Origin: Lachnospiraceae bacterium
GTDB taxonomy: Bacteria; Bacillota; Clostridia; Lachnospirales; Lachnospiraceae
Assembly (NCBI GenBank): GCA_028693165.1
Contig: JAQUVX010000018.1
Span: forward strand, 1-64,000
Length of the DNA: 64,000 bases
Reading direction: 5' to 3'
This document shows, piece after piece, positions 7,659 through 16,911 of the stretch. Every line of letters starts with the position of its first letter. The first letter of the stretch is position 1. The notes beneath the pieces are model-generated. The model did no database searches. It saw only the letters and a list, made by a program, of their open reading frames with translations, and was not told the DNA's origin. The position numbers and the translations under genes were made by a program.

Positions 7659-9623
7659 ATGAGGAAAAACTGGAAACGATATGCGGCGATCTGCCTGGCG
7701 GGCGGACTGATCGTGACGCAGGCAGCAGGCTGCGGCGCAAAGAAGGAGACAGCGGAGGTGACTGTGGCGGAACGTGCGAGTTCGGACACGAAGGATGCGG
7801 AATCGAACCCGGAGCCAGGCGTGGAGACGGAGGCGCAGGCGGACGCGAATATGACAACCACCATAGATGCGGACGGCAATGTGATGATGACGGCGCAGCT
7901 TGGAGAAGGAACGACGAAGTCCGTCACTTATCTGGCGGAGGATCTGAACAACAGCTGGGATGAGAGCACGGCTACCGGAATTGTGATGGAGGAATCCGGC
8001 GTTACCGTGGAAGGAGAGGGTGTCCGGGTGGAAGGAACGACCGCTGTGATCGAGATGGGCGGTACTTACGTGGTCAGTGGGAAAATGTCTGGCGGACAGA
8101 TTCGGATTGAGGCAAATGACAGTGATGTGGTGCGGCTGGTGTTAAATGGCGTGGAGCTTTCTAATGAAACGACAGCACCGATCTATGGGGCAGAAAAATG
8201 CAAGGTAATCCTGACGCTGGAGGCCGGGACGACCAATGTGATCAGCGACGGAACGGCCTATCAGTATGCCCAGGAGAGCGAGGACGAACCGGATGCACCG
8301 ATCTTTACGAAAGGGGATCTGACCATCAACGGAACCGGAAAGCTGGAGGTGACGGGCAATTACCAGAGTGGAATCCGCAGCAAGGGCAATTTGATGGTGG
8401 CTTCCGGCGAGCTGGAGATTGATGCGCAGGATGATGGTCTGAAGGGAAAAGATTCTGTTGTGATTCACGATGGAGTGCTGAACATCACATCCGTGGGTGA
8501 TGCGATCAAATCCAACCATGATTCCGATGCAGAAAAGGGATATGTCTGGATCGACGGCGGCGAGATTAATGTCGCGGCAGAGGATGACGGAATTCAGGCA
8601 GAGACCGCGCTTGTGATTGACGGCGGTGTGATCACGATCACGAAGAGCCAGGAGGCGCTGGCCGGAAAAACGGTGGATGTGCTTGGCGGACTCATCAAAG
8701 CGGTGGCTTCTGACGACGGAATCAACTCGGCAGCTTCTGTGGAAACCGAGGAGGAAAAGATGCAGGATCAGGAAGGCGTCTATACCCGTATTGCAGGCGG
8801 TGAACTCTGGATCAATGCCATGGCAGACGGGATTGATTCCAACGGCGACCTTTACATGGAGGGCGGAATCCTTTACTTAAGCGGTCCGACCGGCGGAGGT
8901 GACGGAATCCTGGATTACAATGGTTCGGCTCTGCTCTCGGGCGGTACGGTATTCGCGGCGGGAAGCTCGGGTATGATGCAGACCTTTGGGAATGATTCCA
9001 CACAGAATTATCTGGTGGTGTACTATACGGAAGAGCAGAAGGCCAACACGCTGATTCAGCTGACAGATGCAGACGGAAATGAACTGGGTAGCTATGCGCC
9101 GGAGAAGGCGTATCAGGCGGTGATCATCAGCAGTCCGGAGATCCAAAGCGGATCGACCTATCATGTGACGACCGGTGATAATACGATCGACATGGCGGTG
9201 AGCGGAATTCTGACCATGTCGGGAACGGCACCGGCCGGCGGTATGGGCGGCGTCCGCGGCGGGCAGGCACCAGCCGGCCAGGGAGGCGCAGAAGGCCGCG
9301 GCGGTCAAGGCGGCCAGGGCGGTCAAGGAGGCCAGGGCGGTCAAGGAGGCCAAGGCGGCCAGGGCGGTCAAGGAGGCCAGGCTAGTCAGGACAGCCAGGG
9401 CAGCCAGGCGCCGGATGGACAGAGTGGCACCAGAGGTCACGGAGGTCAGGGTGGTCAGAGACCGGAAGGTATGACACCTCCGGCAGACGGCCAGCGCCAG
9501 AATGGCGGCATGGGCCAGGGCGGACACGGGCGAGAACGCGGTACTGCGGAGAGCAGTGCAGCCGACAGTGCAGGCAGCAGTACAGGAGAAACAGGCACCG
9601 GGGAAACCAGTGCAGCTCAGTAA
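7659..9623 (+). CDS. Cthe_2159-like carbohydrate-binding domain lipoprotein with Gly-Gln repeats
   Basis: A lipoprotein signal ends at TQAAGC (Cys25). Residues 95-500 show repeating beta-helix-like turns (GVLNITSVGDAIKSNHD, GEINVAAEDDGIQAETA, GELWINAMADGIDSNG) typical of the Cthe_2159 (DUF4353) family. Its founding member was described as a pectin/polygalacturonate-binding beta-helix. The last 130 residues are a low-complexity G/Q/A/S/T tail with GGQGGQ repeats (see the repeat entry). It would be an exported, membrane-anchored surface protein. SD GAGGAGG precedes the ATG. It is followed by its own terminator, so it is a single gene. Confidence 0.85.
   Translation: MRKNWKRYAAICLAGGLIVTQAAGCGAKKETAEVTVAERASSDTKDAESNPEPGVETEAQADANMTTTIDADGNVMMTAQLGEGTTKSVTYLAEDLNNSWDESTATGIVMEESGVTVEGEGVRVEGTTAVIEMGGTYVVSGKMSGGQIRIEANDSDVVRLVLNGVELSNETTAPIYGAEKCKVILTLEAGTTNVISDGTAYQYAQESEDEPDAPIFTKGDLTINGTGKLEVTGNYQSGIRSKGNLMVASGELEIDAQDDGLKGKDSVVIHDGVLNITSVGDAIKSNHDSDAEKGYVWIDGGEINVAAEDDGIQAETALVIDGGVITITKSQEALAGKTVDVLGGLIKAVASDDGINSAASVETEEEKMQDQEGVYTRIAGGELWINAMADGIDSNGDLYMEGGILYLSGPTGGGDGILDYNGSALLSGGTVFAAGSSGMMQTFGNDSTQNYLVVYYTEEQKANTLIQLTDADGNELGSYAPEKAYQAVIISSPEIQSGSTYHVTTGDNTIDMAVSGILTMSGTAPAGGMGGVRGGQAPAGQGGAEGRGGQGGQGGQGGQGGQGGQGGQGGQGGQASQDSQGSQAPDGQSGTRGHGGQGGQRPEGMTPPADGQRQNGGMGQGGHGRERGTAESSAADSAGSSTGETGTGETSAAQ
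9298..9380 (+). repeat. Gly-Gln coding tandem repeats (GGTCAAGGCGGCCAGGGC-type units)
   Basis: Nine-base units encoding GGQ are repeated about nine times in a row, with silent alternation of CAA/CAG and GGC/GGA. Nearly identical DNA units suggest recent slippage or recombination, so the copy number may vary between strains. Confidence 0.85.
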
Positions 9624-9664
9624 TACAGAAGCACGGTCATCAGTGAACAAACAAGAAAAAACAG

Positions 9665-9705
9665 GAACCGGAATGCAGAGATTGTGCGGCATTCCGGTTC
9701 TTTTT
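9665..9705 (+). terminator. Intrinsic terminator after the Cthe_2159-like gene
   Basis: GAACCGGAATGC (9665-9676) pairs perfectly with GCATTCCGGTTC (9689-9700), followed by TTTTT. Confidence 0.92.
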
Positions 9706-9784
9706 ACTTGTATATTGAATAGAAAGCGCGTATCATAAAGAATAAAGAAAACCAGGCTTTTAGCACAAGGTGGTGTGTCGACCG

Positions 9785-10831
9785 TTGAAGAGCGAATCAG
9801 AAAATAACGACAAACGAAAACAGGAATTTATCGTTCACAGCATTTTATTTGCAGTCATTATGCTGCTGACCTTACATATGGTGTTCCATGGCCGCGACAT
9901 GGGACAGATCTGGATTTCGGTCAAAAGTATGTCTGGTGCGAGTCTGATGGCGGCAGTGCTGCTGGCGCTGGTATTTACAGCGGTGGAGGGGTTCATCATC
10001 TGGTATCTCCTGCGGGAGATGGGCGGTCATACCGGACTGCTCCGGTGTATTGGATACGCATTTGTGGGATTTTTCTTTTCCGGAATCACACCCTCGGCGA
10101 CCGGAGGTCAGCCGATGCAGCTTTATTATATGAAAAAAGACGGGAACCGGCTGGCAGACAGCTCGGTGGCGCTGCTGACGGTTGCAGTGGTCTATAAGCT
10201 GGTTCTGGTAATGATGGGACTGATGGCTGTTCTGTTCTGGAATATGCAGCTTAAGCAGCAGCTGAAAGGATACTATTATCTTTTTCTGCTGGGGATGGCG
10301 CTGAATACAGGGCTGGTTATGATCTTGCTGATGTTTATGCTGACACCGGGGCTGACGCGCGGAGCGCTCATGAAGATGGAAGTGGTGCTGACCAGGATTC
10401 ACATCCTGAAGAAGTCGGAAACGAGACGGGAACGCATCGATCGCTCATTGATGCGATATCAGTCGATGGTGCATTTTCTGTTCCTTCATAAGGGGCTGCT
10501 GGTTCGTGTGCTGCTGATCACAACCTTCCAGAGATGCTGTGTCTTTTTGCTGCCCGGAATCGTGTATCGCGGGCTGGGACTTTCCAGCGTTTCCGTACTT
10601 GCGATTGCCTGTTTGCAGATGTCGATCTATATTGCGGTTGACATGCTTCCGCTGCCAGGTGCGCAGGGCATTACCGAGGCCATGTACCGGGTGGTGTTTG
10701 CCGGAGTGTTCACGGGGAACACGCTGCTCGCCTCGCTCTGCGTGTCCAGAGGGGTGAGCTTCTATCTGCTGATGGCAGTGGGGCTGGTCGTATCCTATGT
10801 GGCGCAGAAGAAGCCGCATGGCGCAGTTTAG
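9785..10831 (+). CDS. Flippase-like integral membrane protein (lysylphosphatidylglycerol synthase TM family, UPF0104)
   Basis: An eight- or nine-helix membrane protein of ~350 residues with the family hallmark FFSGITPSATGGQPMQLYYMKK in its second third and GAQGITEAMYR near the C-terminus. These correspond to the TM half of MprF/AglD-like lipid flippases, without the lysyl-transferase domain. A TTG at 9785 is preferred because AAGGTGG (9767-9773) is well spaced from it; GTG at 9770 is the alternative. It runs convergently into the ABC operon on the other strand. A lipid-translocation role is inferred from the family. Confidence 0.82.
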   Translation: MKSESENNDKRKQEFIVHSILFAVIMLLTLHMVFHGRDMGQIWISVKSMSGASLMAAVLLALVFTAVEGFIIWYLLREMGGHTGLLRCIGYAFVGFFFSGITPSATGGQPMQLYYMKKDGNRLADSSVALLTVAVVYKLVLVMMGLMAVLFWNMQLKQQLKGYYYLFLLGMALNTGLVMILLMFMLTPGLTRGALMKMEVVLTRIHILKKSETRRERIDRSLMRYQSMVHFLFLHKGLLVRVLLITTFQRCCVFLLPGIVYRGLGLSSVSVLAIACLQMSIYIAVDMLPLPGAQGITEAMYRVVFAGVFTGNTLLASLCVSRGVSFYLLMAVGLVVSYVAQKKPHGAV

Positions 10832-10834
10832 CTT

Positions 10835-11467
10835 TTAGCCAAGCCGCAGAAGTTCCGCACCCAGCAGTGTGAGATCTTCCTCCTGATGGGTGGTGACAAG
10901 CAGGAGCTTCCCGGCGGATTTTTCTTTGATATAGGCGATAACCGTATCCTTGGTGTCCTCGTCCAGCCCGGTAAAGGGCTCATCCATGAGGATGGCATCG
11001 GACGACGTAAGAAGGGCCCGGGCGATGGCAACGCGGCGTTTCATGCCGCCGCTTAAGGTGCTGACCGAGCGGCTTAAGGATTCCTCCGGCAGCAGGCGGG
11101 AGAGCTCGGAGCAGATCTCACCGCGGCTGAACCGAGGACCGGTGACCAGAAGGATGTTGTCGATGGGAGTGAACGGCTCGCAGAGCCGGTTCTCCTGAAA
11201 GACGGCGGTGAAATGGAGGGAGGAAAGTGGGGAGGTTTGTGATGTCGGGCCAGCGGAAGGAACGACGACCTTCGCCGAACCGGCATCCGCCGCCTCAAGG
11301 CCCAGCAGAATCCGCAGCAGCGTGGTCTTGCCGCTTCCGGACGCGCCCATGAGACCATAGGTCTGACCGGATTCCAGAGTCAGATTCAGATCGTCCCAGA
11401 CGGGAAGGGTACCATGCTCAGTCTTGTATGATTTGGAGAAATGTTCCAGTTTAATCTGAAAATTCAT
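10835..11467 (-). CDS. ABC transporter ATP-binding protein (SsuB/TauB/ThiZ-like)
   Basis: Walker A GASGSGKTT is near residue 42, signature [16 protein letters not shown] and Walker B AILMDEPFTGLD in the second half. At 210 residues it is a short form of the SsuB/TauB family. I choose the ATG at 11467, whose first bases overlap the permease stop (ATGA). AAGGAGG lies 7 bp upstream. An upstream in-frame extension lacks homology. It would power import by the permease encoded before it in the same operon. Confidence 0.88.
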   Translation of the reverse strand: MNFQIKLEHFSKSYKTEHGTLPVWDDLNLTLESGQTYGLMGASGSGKTTLLRILLGLEAADAGSAKVVVPSAGPTSQTSPLSSLHFTAVFQENRLCEPFTPIDNILLVTGPRFSRGEICSELSRLLPEESLSRSVSTLSGGMKRRVAIARALLTSSDAILMDEPFTGLDEDTKDTVIAYIKEKSAGKLLLVTTHQEEDLTLLGAELLRLG

Positions 11468-12243
11468 CGCATTACGCCTCCTTTTCGGGAGCTTTTTCCT
11501 TCGCTGATGCTGGCCGCCGTGCGGATCAGCCACAAGAACAGATGCTCAAACAACGCACTCGCCAGTATAATCACGATCGTCCAGGCAAACACATCCGAGG
11601 TGGCGAGGTAGATCTTGGCCATGTAGAGGTGTTCTCCGATGGAGTGGGTGGGGATGCCGATGACCTCGGCGGCAATGCCGGATTTCCAGCTCATGCCGAG
11701 GGCGATCCGACAGCTGCTGACCAGGTAGGGCAGCAGAGCGGGCAGATAGATATAGCGGATCCGGCGCAGGGTGGTCACGGAGAACACATGGGCCATCTCC
11801 AGAAGTTTGGGGTCGGTGCTTTCCAGTCCTGCGATCGTGTTGACGTAGATCATCGGAAAGACCACCAGAAAGGAGATCAGCACCGAGAGATTGGCCGAAC
11901 CGATCCAGATCAGAGCCAGGATAACGAAGGAGGCAACCGGAATGGATTTGCTCAGGGAGATGAGCGGTGCCAGAAGTTCCTTCACAAAGGGAATGCAAAA
12001 TGCCAGAGAACCGATCGCAATCCCCAGGATAAACGCAGTCAGAAATCCAAGCGTGATCCGTCCGAAGGAACCGGCGATGGAGAGCCAGAAGTCAGGATCA
12101 GGCAGCAATAAAAACAAGGAGCGGACTACCTGCGCCGGCCCCACGAAGAGAATGTCGTTGCGGATGATCAGGCTGGCAATCTGCCAGACGATCACCCAGA
12201 ACAGGATGATTAGAATTCTTCGGGTTGGGGTCGCGCGCTTCAT
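11464..12243 (-). CDS. ABC transporter permease (SsuC/TauC/ThiX-like)
   Basis: A 259-residue protein with six TM segments and an EAA-type loop (LLEMAHVFSVTTLRRIRYIYL), characteristic of permeases for sulfonate, taurine, nitrate or thiamine precursors. It starts 12 bp after the binding-protein stop with an AAGGAG site. Its stop overlaps the ATPase start by 4 bp. The whole operon reads leftward. Confidence 0.88.
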   Translation of the reverse strand: MKRATPTRRILIILFWVIVWQIASLIIRNDILFVGPAQVVRSLFLLLPDPDFWLSIAGSFGRITLGFLTAFILGIAIGSLAFCIPFVKELLAPLISLSKSIPVASFVILALIWIGSANLSVLISFLVVFPMIYVNTIAGLESTDPKLLEMAHVFSVTTLRRIRYIYLPALLPYLVSSCRIALGMSWKSGIAAEVIGIPTHSIGEHLYMAKIYLATSDVFAWTIVIILASALFEHLFLWLIRTAASISEGKSSRKGGVMR

Positions 12244-12255
12244 AGTCGCTCCTTC

Positions 12256-13368
12256 TTATTTGGTGTAGTAGAATCCGTCCGCCGGCAGTTTTCCGCCGAC
12301 CGCTTTCGGATCCTGATCAAACAGTGCCTGCAGGTATCCGCTGAGAGCAGCCTTCATGTCCTCGCCGGTGATGCAGGTGATATTGCAGTACGGCATGGCC
12401 TTCAAGGCAACCGGTGCCTTCTCGATGATGCCTTGTGCGGCAACCAGCTCGGCGGCAGCTTCCGGCTCGGCAGCCGTGAAGTCTGCGGATTCCTTGTGAT
12501 CGCTGAGAAACTGTGTCACAGCCTCCGGATGTTCTTCCAGAAATGCGTTGCGGACAATGGTAACGCCGGTCACCAGCTGACTTCCGCCTTCGCCCTGAAC
12601 CGCCTGCCATTCTTTGGTCAGATCCAGCACGCTCTTTAACTTGTCGTTCTGCGCGCATGCGGCCGTCACAAATGGCTGCGGCAGCAGACCGACTGCATCC
12701 GGCTGCTCTTTTAAGACAGCGGCAACCTCCGTTGCCTCGGATTTGTACTCCAGTGTCAGGTCGGAATCGGTCAGGCCGTTCTGACTCATCAGATAGTGGA
12801 GCACGTAATCAGGAGTGGTGCCCTTGCCGGTCAGATACAGCGTCTTGCCCTTCAAATCGGCGATGGACTGGATGGAATCGTCGGAAGCAACGACGTAGAG
12901 GACACCCAGGGTGTTGATATCGATGACGGAGATACCGCCCTCGGTTTTATTGTAAAGTACACTTGCCACGTTGGCCGGAACCAGAGCAATATCCAGATCC
13001 TGGCTGACGACTTTGCCCAGCAGCTCATCTGCGGCAGCTACCATGGTAAATTCGTAATCACTTGCTGCAAGTCCCTGCTCTGCCGTATCCATCAGATGCA
13101 CCAGTCCTATGGAGGTAGGCCCTTTTAAGGAGCCAACCCGCACCGTGACTGCGTCGTCGGAAGCAGAAGTAGTGGCAGCACCATCGGCCGAAGCTTCAGC
13201 GGCCGCGGCGGCAGTCTCAGCGGTTGTGGCTTCAGCAGCAGTCTCAGCAGTGGTCGCCGAGGGTGTGGTTTCCGCCGCGGTGGAAGCAGTAGCAGCCGCG
13301 CCGCCGGAGCAGCCGGTCAGAGCAGCGGTCATGGCCAGAGCCAGTAAGGTTGATAATCTTTTTTTCAT
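12256..13368 (-). CDS. ABC transporter substrate-binding lipoprotein (SsuA/ThiY/NMT1-like)
   Basis: A lipoprotein signal ends at LTGC (Cys20), followed by a long Ala/Thr/Glu-rich linker to about residue 75. The mature domain has NMT1/ThiY-like features: RVGSLKGPTSIGLVHLMD at the N-lobe start, LKGKTLYLTGKGTTPDYVLH in the middle, and a C-terminal helix pair. Such proteins bind sulfonates, thiamine pyrimidine precursors or similar small organics; the sequence does not say which. It is the first gene of the leftward operon. Confidence 0.85.
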   Translation of the reverse strand: MKKRLSTLLALAMTAALTGCSGGAAATASTAAETTPSATTAETAAEATTAETAAAAAEASADGAATTSASDDAVTVRVGSLKGPTSIGLVHLMDTAEQGLAASDYEFTMVAAADELLGKVVSQDLDIALVPANVASVLYNKTEGGISVIDINTLGVLYVVASDDSIQSIADLKGKTLYLTGKGTTPDYVLHYLMSQNGLTDSDLTLEYKSEATEVAAVLKEQPDAVGLLPQPFVTAACAQNDKLKSVLDLTKEWQAVQGEGGSQLVTGVTIVRNAFLEEHPEAVTQFLSDHKESADFTAAEPEAAAELVAAQGIIEKAPVALKAMPYCNITCITGEDMKAALSGYLQALFDQDPKAVGGKLPADGFYYTK

Positions 13369-13688
13369 AATGTATCCTCTCTTTCTGTCCGTGTATCAAG
13401 TCATTCAGAAGAGAACCAGGTCGTCTTCTCGTCTTCTCCGTCAGGAGCCTTTGAGGCAAATTCTTTTGGATGAGCACGAACAAAATCATTATAACATTGA
13501 AAAAGTAGGATGTATATCATAAAAAACAACATTTCCGGCGGTTTTTTGCAAAAATTTAATTGATAAAAATATGTCAACATGAGATAATGAATATATCTTT
13601 GACAGTTAAGGGGACAGAAAATCTTACATAAACGGAATATGGAAGCAACGGATCATCAATACATAACAGGAATTATGGAGGGATCGTC
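13369..13688. other. 320-bp divergent intergenic region between the ABC operon and the sensory hydrogenase operon
   Basis: No gene is seen. It is AT-rich and must hold promoters for both flanking operons. A rightward candidate is described separately (13599-13627). Leftward, TTGACA occurs on the minus strand at 13572-13577, but I cannot find a -10 at the right distance. Confidence 0.5.
13599..13627 (+). promoter_or_regulatory. Candidate promoter of the sensory hydrogenase operon
   Basis: TTGACA (13599-13604), a 17-bp spacer and a weak -10 TCTTAC (13622-13627) lie about 60 bp before the first gene. The poor -10 makes this tentative. Confidence 0.4.
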
Positions 13689-13928
13689 ATGAGAGTTACA
13701 ATTTGTATTGGAAGTGCATGTCATTTAAAGGGGTCGAGAGAAATTATCCAGCAGATGCAGGAGCTGGTAAAGGTGCACGGTGTTTCGGATCAGGTGGATT
13801 TAAATGGCGCATTTTGCAGCGGAAACTGCGTGAACGGTGTCTGTGTAACCGTGGACGGTGTGTTGCATTCGCTGAAGCCGGAGGATACCAGGGACTTTTT
13901 TGATAAGGAAATTTTAGGGAGGCTGTAG
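13689..13928 (+). CDS. Thioredoxin-fold [2Fe-2S] ferredoxin (NuoE/HydC C-terminal-like)
   Basis: A 79-residue protein with the four cysteines of the NuoE-type [2Fe-2S] fold: C-x4-C in CIGSACHLKGS and C-x3-C in FCSGNC. It equals only the C-terminal ferredoxin half of NuoE/HydC. GGAGGG lies 6 bp before the ATG. It sits 2 bp upstream of the sensory hydrogenase and probably passes electrons to or from it. Small ferredoxins of this kind are regular partners of such hydrogenases. Confidence 0.88.
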   Translation: MRVTICIGSACHLKGSREIIQQMQELVKVHGVSDQVDLNGAFCSGNCVNGVCVTVDGVLHSLKPEDTRDFFDKEILGRL

Positions 13929-13930
13929 GT

Positions 13931-15664
13931 ATGGCAATTATTGACTTTAAGGCGACGAAGTGCCGTCACTGCTACAAGTGTGTGCGCAACTGCGAAGTCA
14001 AAGCCATCATGATTAAGGACGGACGGGCGGAGATCATGTCAGATCACTGCATTTTGTGCGGGCGCTGCCTGCAAATCTGTCCGCAGTCGGCCAAGACACT
14101 GGTGAGCGATTTGAGCCTTGTGCGCAGGATGATCGCAGACGGCGAGAAGGTCGTCGTGTCCATCGCTCCGTCCTATATGGGGCTGCTGAAGTTCCACACG
14201 ATCGGTCAGGTGCGGGCGGCACTGATGCAGCTCGGATTTGCCGATGTGCGGGAGACTTCGGAGGGTGCGGCGCTGGTGACGGCAGAATATGCGAAGCTGC
14301 TGGAGGCAGGGACGATGGAGAATATCATCACGACCTGCTGTCCGAGTGCCAACGATCTGATCGAGAAATATTATCCGCAGTTGATTCCGTACCTGGCTCC
14401 GGTGGTATCGCCGATGGTGGCACACGGAATGCTGATCAAACAGCAGATGGGAACAGGGGTAAAGGTGGTATTTTTAGGACCGTGTATTGCCAAGAAGCGG
14501 GAGGCGCAGGATGTGCGTCATGCCGGCTTTATCGATGCGGTGCTGAATTTCAACGACATCAGCCGCTGGCTCCAGGAAGAAGATATCGTGATCGAGGACT
14601 GCGAGGATCTGCCGTTTGCACGGATGAATCCGGGGGTAAACCGCCTGTATCCGGTGACGAACGGTGTGGTCAATTCCGTTTTGGCGACCGAGAAAAAGGT
14701 GGATCATTACCGCAAGTTTTACGTGCACGGCGAGAAGAATTGTATGGATCTGTGCCGCAGCATGATACGCGGCGATATCAAGGGCTGCTTTATCGAGATC
14801 AATATGTGCTCCGGCGGCTGTATCAAGGGGCCGACCGTGGGAGACGAGTCCATTTCCCGCTTCAAGGTGAAGCTGGACATGGAGGAAACCATCGAGCGGG
14901 AGCCGGTGCCGGATGAGGAGACCGGGCCGCTTCTGGAGGCGATTTCGCTGAAGAAGATTTTCTTTGATCAGTCCCCGAAGGACCCGCTGCCGACCGAAGA
15001 ACAGATTCAGCAGATTCTGGCGATGACCGGGAAGATGCGTCCGGACGATGAGCTGAACTGCGGCGCCTGCGGCTATCCGACCTGCCGTGAGAAGGCGATC
15101 GCGGTGTTCCAGAAGAAGGCGGAGCTCAATATGTGTATTCCGTTCATGTATGAGAAATCCCAGTCCTTTGCAAATCTGGTCATGGAGACCTCACCGAACG
15201 TGGTGCTGATCGTCAACGACTCCATGAAGATCATGGAATATTCCGCCGTGGGCGAGAAATATTTCGGCAAGACCCGCGCGGAGGCGCTGCAGATGTATCT
15301 GTACGAATTTATTGATCCGGTGGATTTCCAGTGGGTGTTTGATACACATCAGAATATCCACGGCAAGAAGGTGACCTATCCGGAATACAAGCTGGATACC
15401 CTGCAGAACATTGTATACATAGAGAAGGAAAATGTAGTCCTTGCAACGTTCATCGACATCACGCGGGAAGAGGAGCAGGCGCGGCTGGATTATGAGCGGA
15501 AGCTGGATACCATCGACCTTGCGCAGAAGGTCATTCACAAGCAGATGATGGTGGCGCAGGAGATTGCGGGCCTGCTGGGTGAGACGACAGCGGAGACGAA
15601 GACGACTCTGACGACGCTTTGCCGTACCCTGTTAGAGGACGGCAGCGAAAACGGAGGTATGTAG
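13931..15664 (+). CDS. Sensory [FeFe]-hydrogenase homologue with PAS domain (group C3-like)
   Basis: Residues 9-55 hold two [4Fe-4S] ferredoxin motifs (CRHCYKCVRNC, CILCGRCLQIC). Residues 75-350 form the H-cluster domain with modified motifs: L1 TTCCPS, L2 GPCIAKKREAQ, L3 NMCSGGCIKGP. Near residue 376 is a further Fe-S domain (CGACGYPTC), and residues 410-520 form a PAS domain (ASPNVVLIVND-like), then a coiled C-terminus. The cluster cysteines are kept, but surrounding residues differ from catalytic enzymes. In published classifications this layout with a phosphatase next door is the group C3 putative H2 sensor. No TM segments are seen. It abuts the phosphatase gene (no gap), so H2 or redox sensing is probably relayed to that enzyme. 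Confidence 0.88.
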   Translation: MAIIDFKATKCRHCYKCVRNCEVKAIMIKDGRAEIMSDHCILCGRCLQICPQSAKTLVSDLSLVRRMIADGEKVVVSIAPSYMGLLKFHTIGQVRAALMQLGFADVRETSEGAALVTAEYAKLLEAGTMENIITTCCPSANDLIEKYYPQLIPYLAPVVSPMVAHGMLIKQQMGTGVKVVFLGPCIAKKREAQDVRHAGFIDAVLNFNDISRWLQEEDIVIEDCEDLPFARMNPGVNRLYPVTNGVVNSVLATEKKVDHYRKFYVHGEKNCMDLCRSMIRGDIKGCFIEINMCSGGCIKGPTVGDESISRFKVKLDMEETIEREPVPDEETGPLLEAISLKKIFFDQSPKDPLPTEEQIQQILAMTGKMRPDDELNCGACGYPTCREKAIAVFQKKAELNMCIPFMYEKSQSFANLVMETSPNVVLIVNDSMKIMEYSAVGEKYFGKTRAEALQMYLYEFIDPVDFQWVFDTHQNIHGKKVTYPEYKLDTLQNIVYIEKENVVLATFIDITREEEQARLDYERKLDTIDLAQKVIHKQMMVAQEIAGLLGETTAETKTTLTTLCRTLLEDGSENGGM

Positions 15665-16846
15665 ATGGGAGTTACCGTAGACGTTGCTTACAAAAGCCTG
15701 AACAAATTTTCCGAGGTGCTCTGCGGAGATAAAGTGGAGCTTTTGCAGACGGATGATTCCAACATCATGATTCTGGCGGACGGCATGGGAAGCGGTGTCA
15801 AGGCGAATATCCTTGCGACGCTGACCTCCAAGATTCTGGGAACCATGTTTTTAAATGGTGCAACGCTGGAGGAGTGTGTGGAGACGATCGTGCAGACGCT
15901 GCCGATCTGTCAGGTCCGCCAGGTGGCTTATGCGACTTTCAGCATTCTCCAGGTATTCCACAATGGAGATGCCTATCTGGTGGAATTTGACAATCCAAGC
16001 TGTATTTTTGTCCGCGGCGGCAAACTGGTGCCGATCCCGCAGAATATCCGGGAAGTGGAAGGCAAGAAGATCAATGAATACCGATTCAAGGTGCAGAAGG
16101 GGGACGCGCTGATTCTGATGAGCGACGGAACCATTCATGCGGGGGTCGGACAGCTTTTGAATTTTGGATGGCTGTGGGACGATATTGCGCAGTATGCGGT
16201 CAAGCAGTATTCGCTGACCATATCGGCCATGCGTCTGGCGGCGTCGATCTGTCAGGCTTGTGACGAACTGTATCAGTATCGTCCGGGCGATGACACCACG
16301 GTGGCCTGTATGCGGATCATCAGTGCCAAGCCGGTTCATCTGATGACCGGGCCTGCACAGGACCCAGCCAGAGACGAGGCGATGGTGCGCGATTTGATGT
16401 CCGGGGATGAGTCCACCAAGCGTGTCGTGTGCGGCGGTACCAGCGCGACGATCGTCAGCCGGGTTCTGGGAAAAACCCTGGATGTATCCATGGATTATGT
16501 GGACCCGGAGATTCCGCCGATCGCGTATATGCAGGGCATGGATCTGGTAACGGAAGGTGTACTTACGCTGAACCGTGTTGTCCAGCTTCTGCGGCGCTAT
16601 GTGAAGAACGAGACCGTTTCGGAGGATTTCTTCCTGGAACTGGACAAGCCCAACGGTGCGTCCATGGTGGCGAAGATGTTGATCGAGGACTGCACAGAGC
16701 TGCATTTATATGTAGGAAAGGCGATTAACAGTGCCTATCAGAATCCCGGCCTGCCCTTTGATCTGGGCATCCGGCAGAATCTGGTGGAGCAGCTGAAACA
16801 TGTAGTAGAAGATATGGGCAAACAGGTTGTCGTTACATATTATTAA
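15665..16846 (+). CDS. SpoIIE/PP2C-type serine phosphatase partner of the sensory hydrogenase
   Basis: Residues 1-225 match the SpoIIE/PP2C fold with metal-binding aspartates in ILADGMGSGVKA, LILMSDGTIHAG and GDDTTVACM. The remaining ~170 residues form a second domain typical of SpoIIE-like proteins encoded beside [FeFe]-hydrogenase sensors, of unknown role. It starts directly after the hydrogenase stop with GGAGGTATGTAG as ribosome site. Inference: its activity on an unknown phosphoprotein is set by the upstream hydrogenase-PAS protein. Confidence 0.88.
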   Translation: MGVTVDVAYKSLNKFSEVLCGDKVELLQTDDSNIMILADGMGSGVKANILATLTSKILGTMFLNGATLEECVETIVQTLPICQVRQVAYATFSILQVFHNGDAYLVEFDNPSCIFVRGGKLVPIPQNIREVEGKKINEYRFKVQKGDALILMSDGTIHAGVGQLLNFGWLWDDIAQYAVKQYSLTISAMRLAASICQACDELYQYRPGDDTTVACMRIISAKPVHLMTGPAQDPARDEAMVRDLMSGDESTKRVVCGGTSATIVSRVLGKTLDVSMDYVDPEIPPIAYMQGMDLVTEGVLTLNRVVQLLRRYVKNETVSEDFFLELDKPNGASMVAKMLIEDCTELHLYVGKAINSAYQNPGLPFDLGIRQNLVEQLKHVVEDMGKQVVVTYY

Positions 16847-16911
16847 GGGCTTATGTCTTTACACAGTAAGGAAGAGATAGAAAAAGCAAATTTCGAGGAG
16901 GATGAGAAATC

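Noticed and set aside
9298-9380. Short tandem repeats that could suggest CRISPR
   Set aside because: They are in-frame GGQ codon repeats without spacers of constant length and without cas genes.
13572-13577. TTGACA on the minus strand as promoter of the SsuABC-like operon
   Set aside because: No acceptable -10 lies 15-19 bp downstream on that strand.
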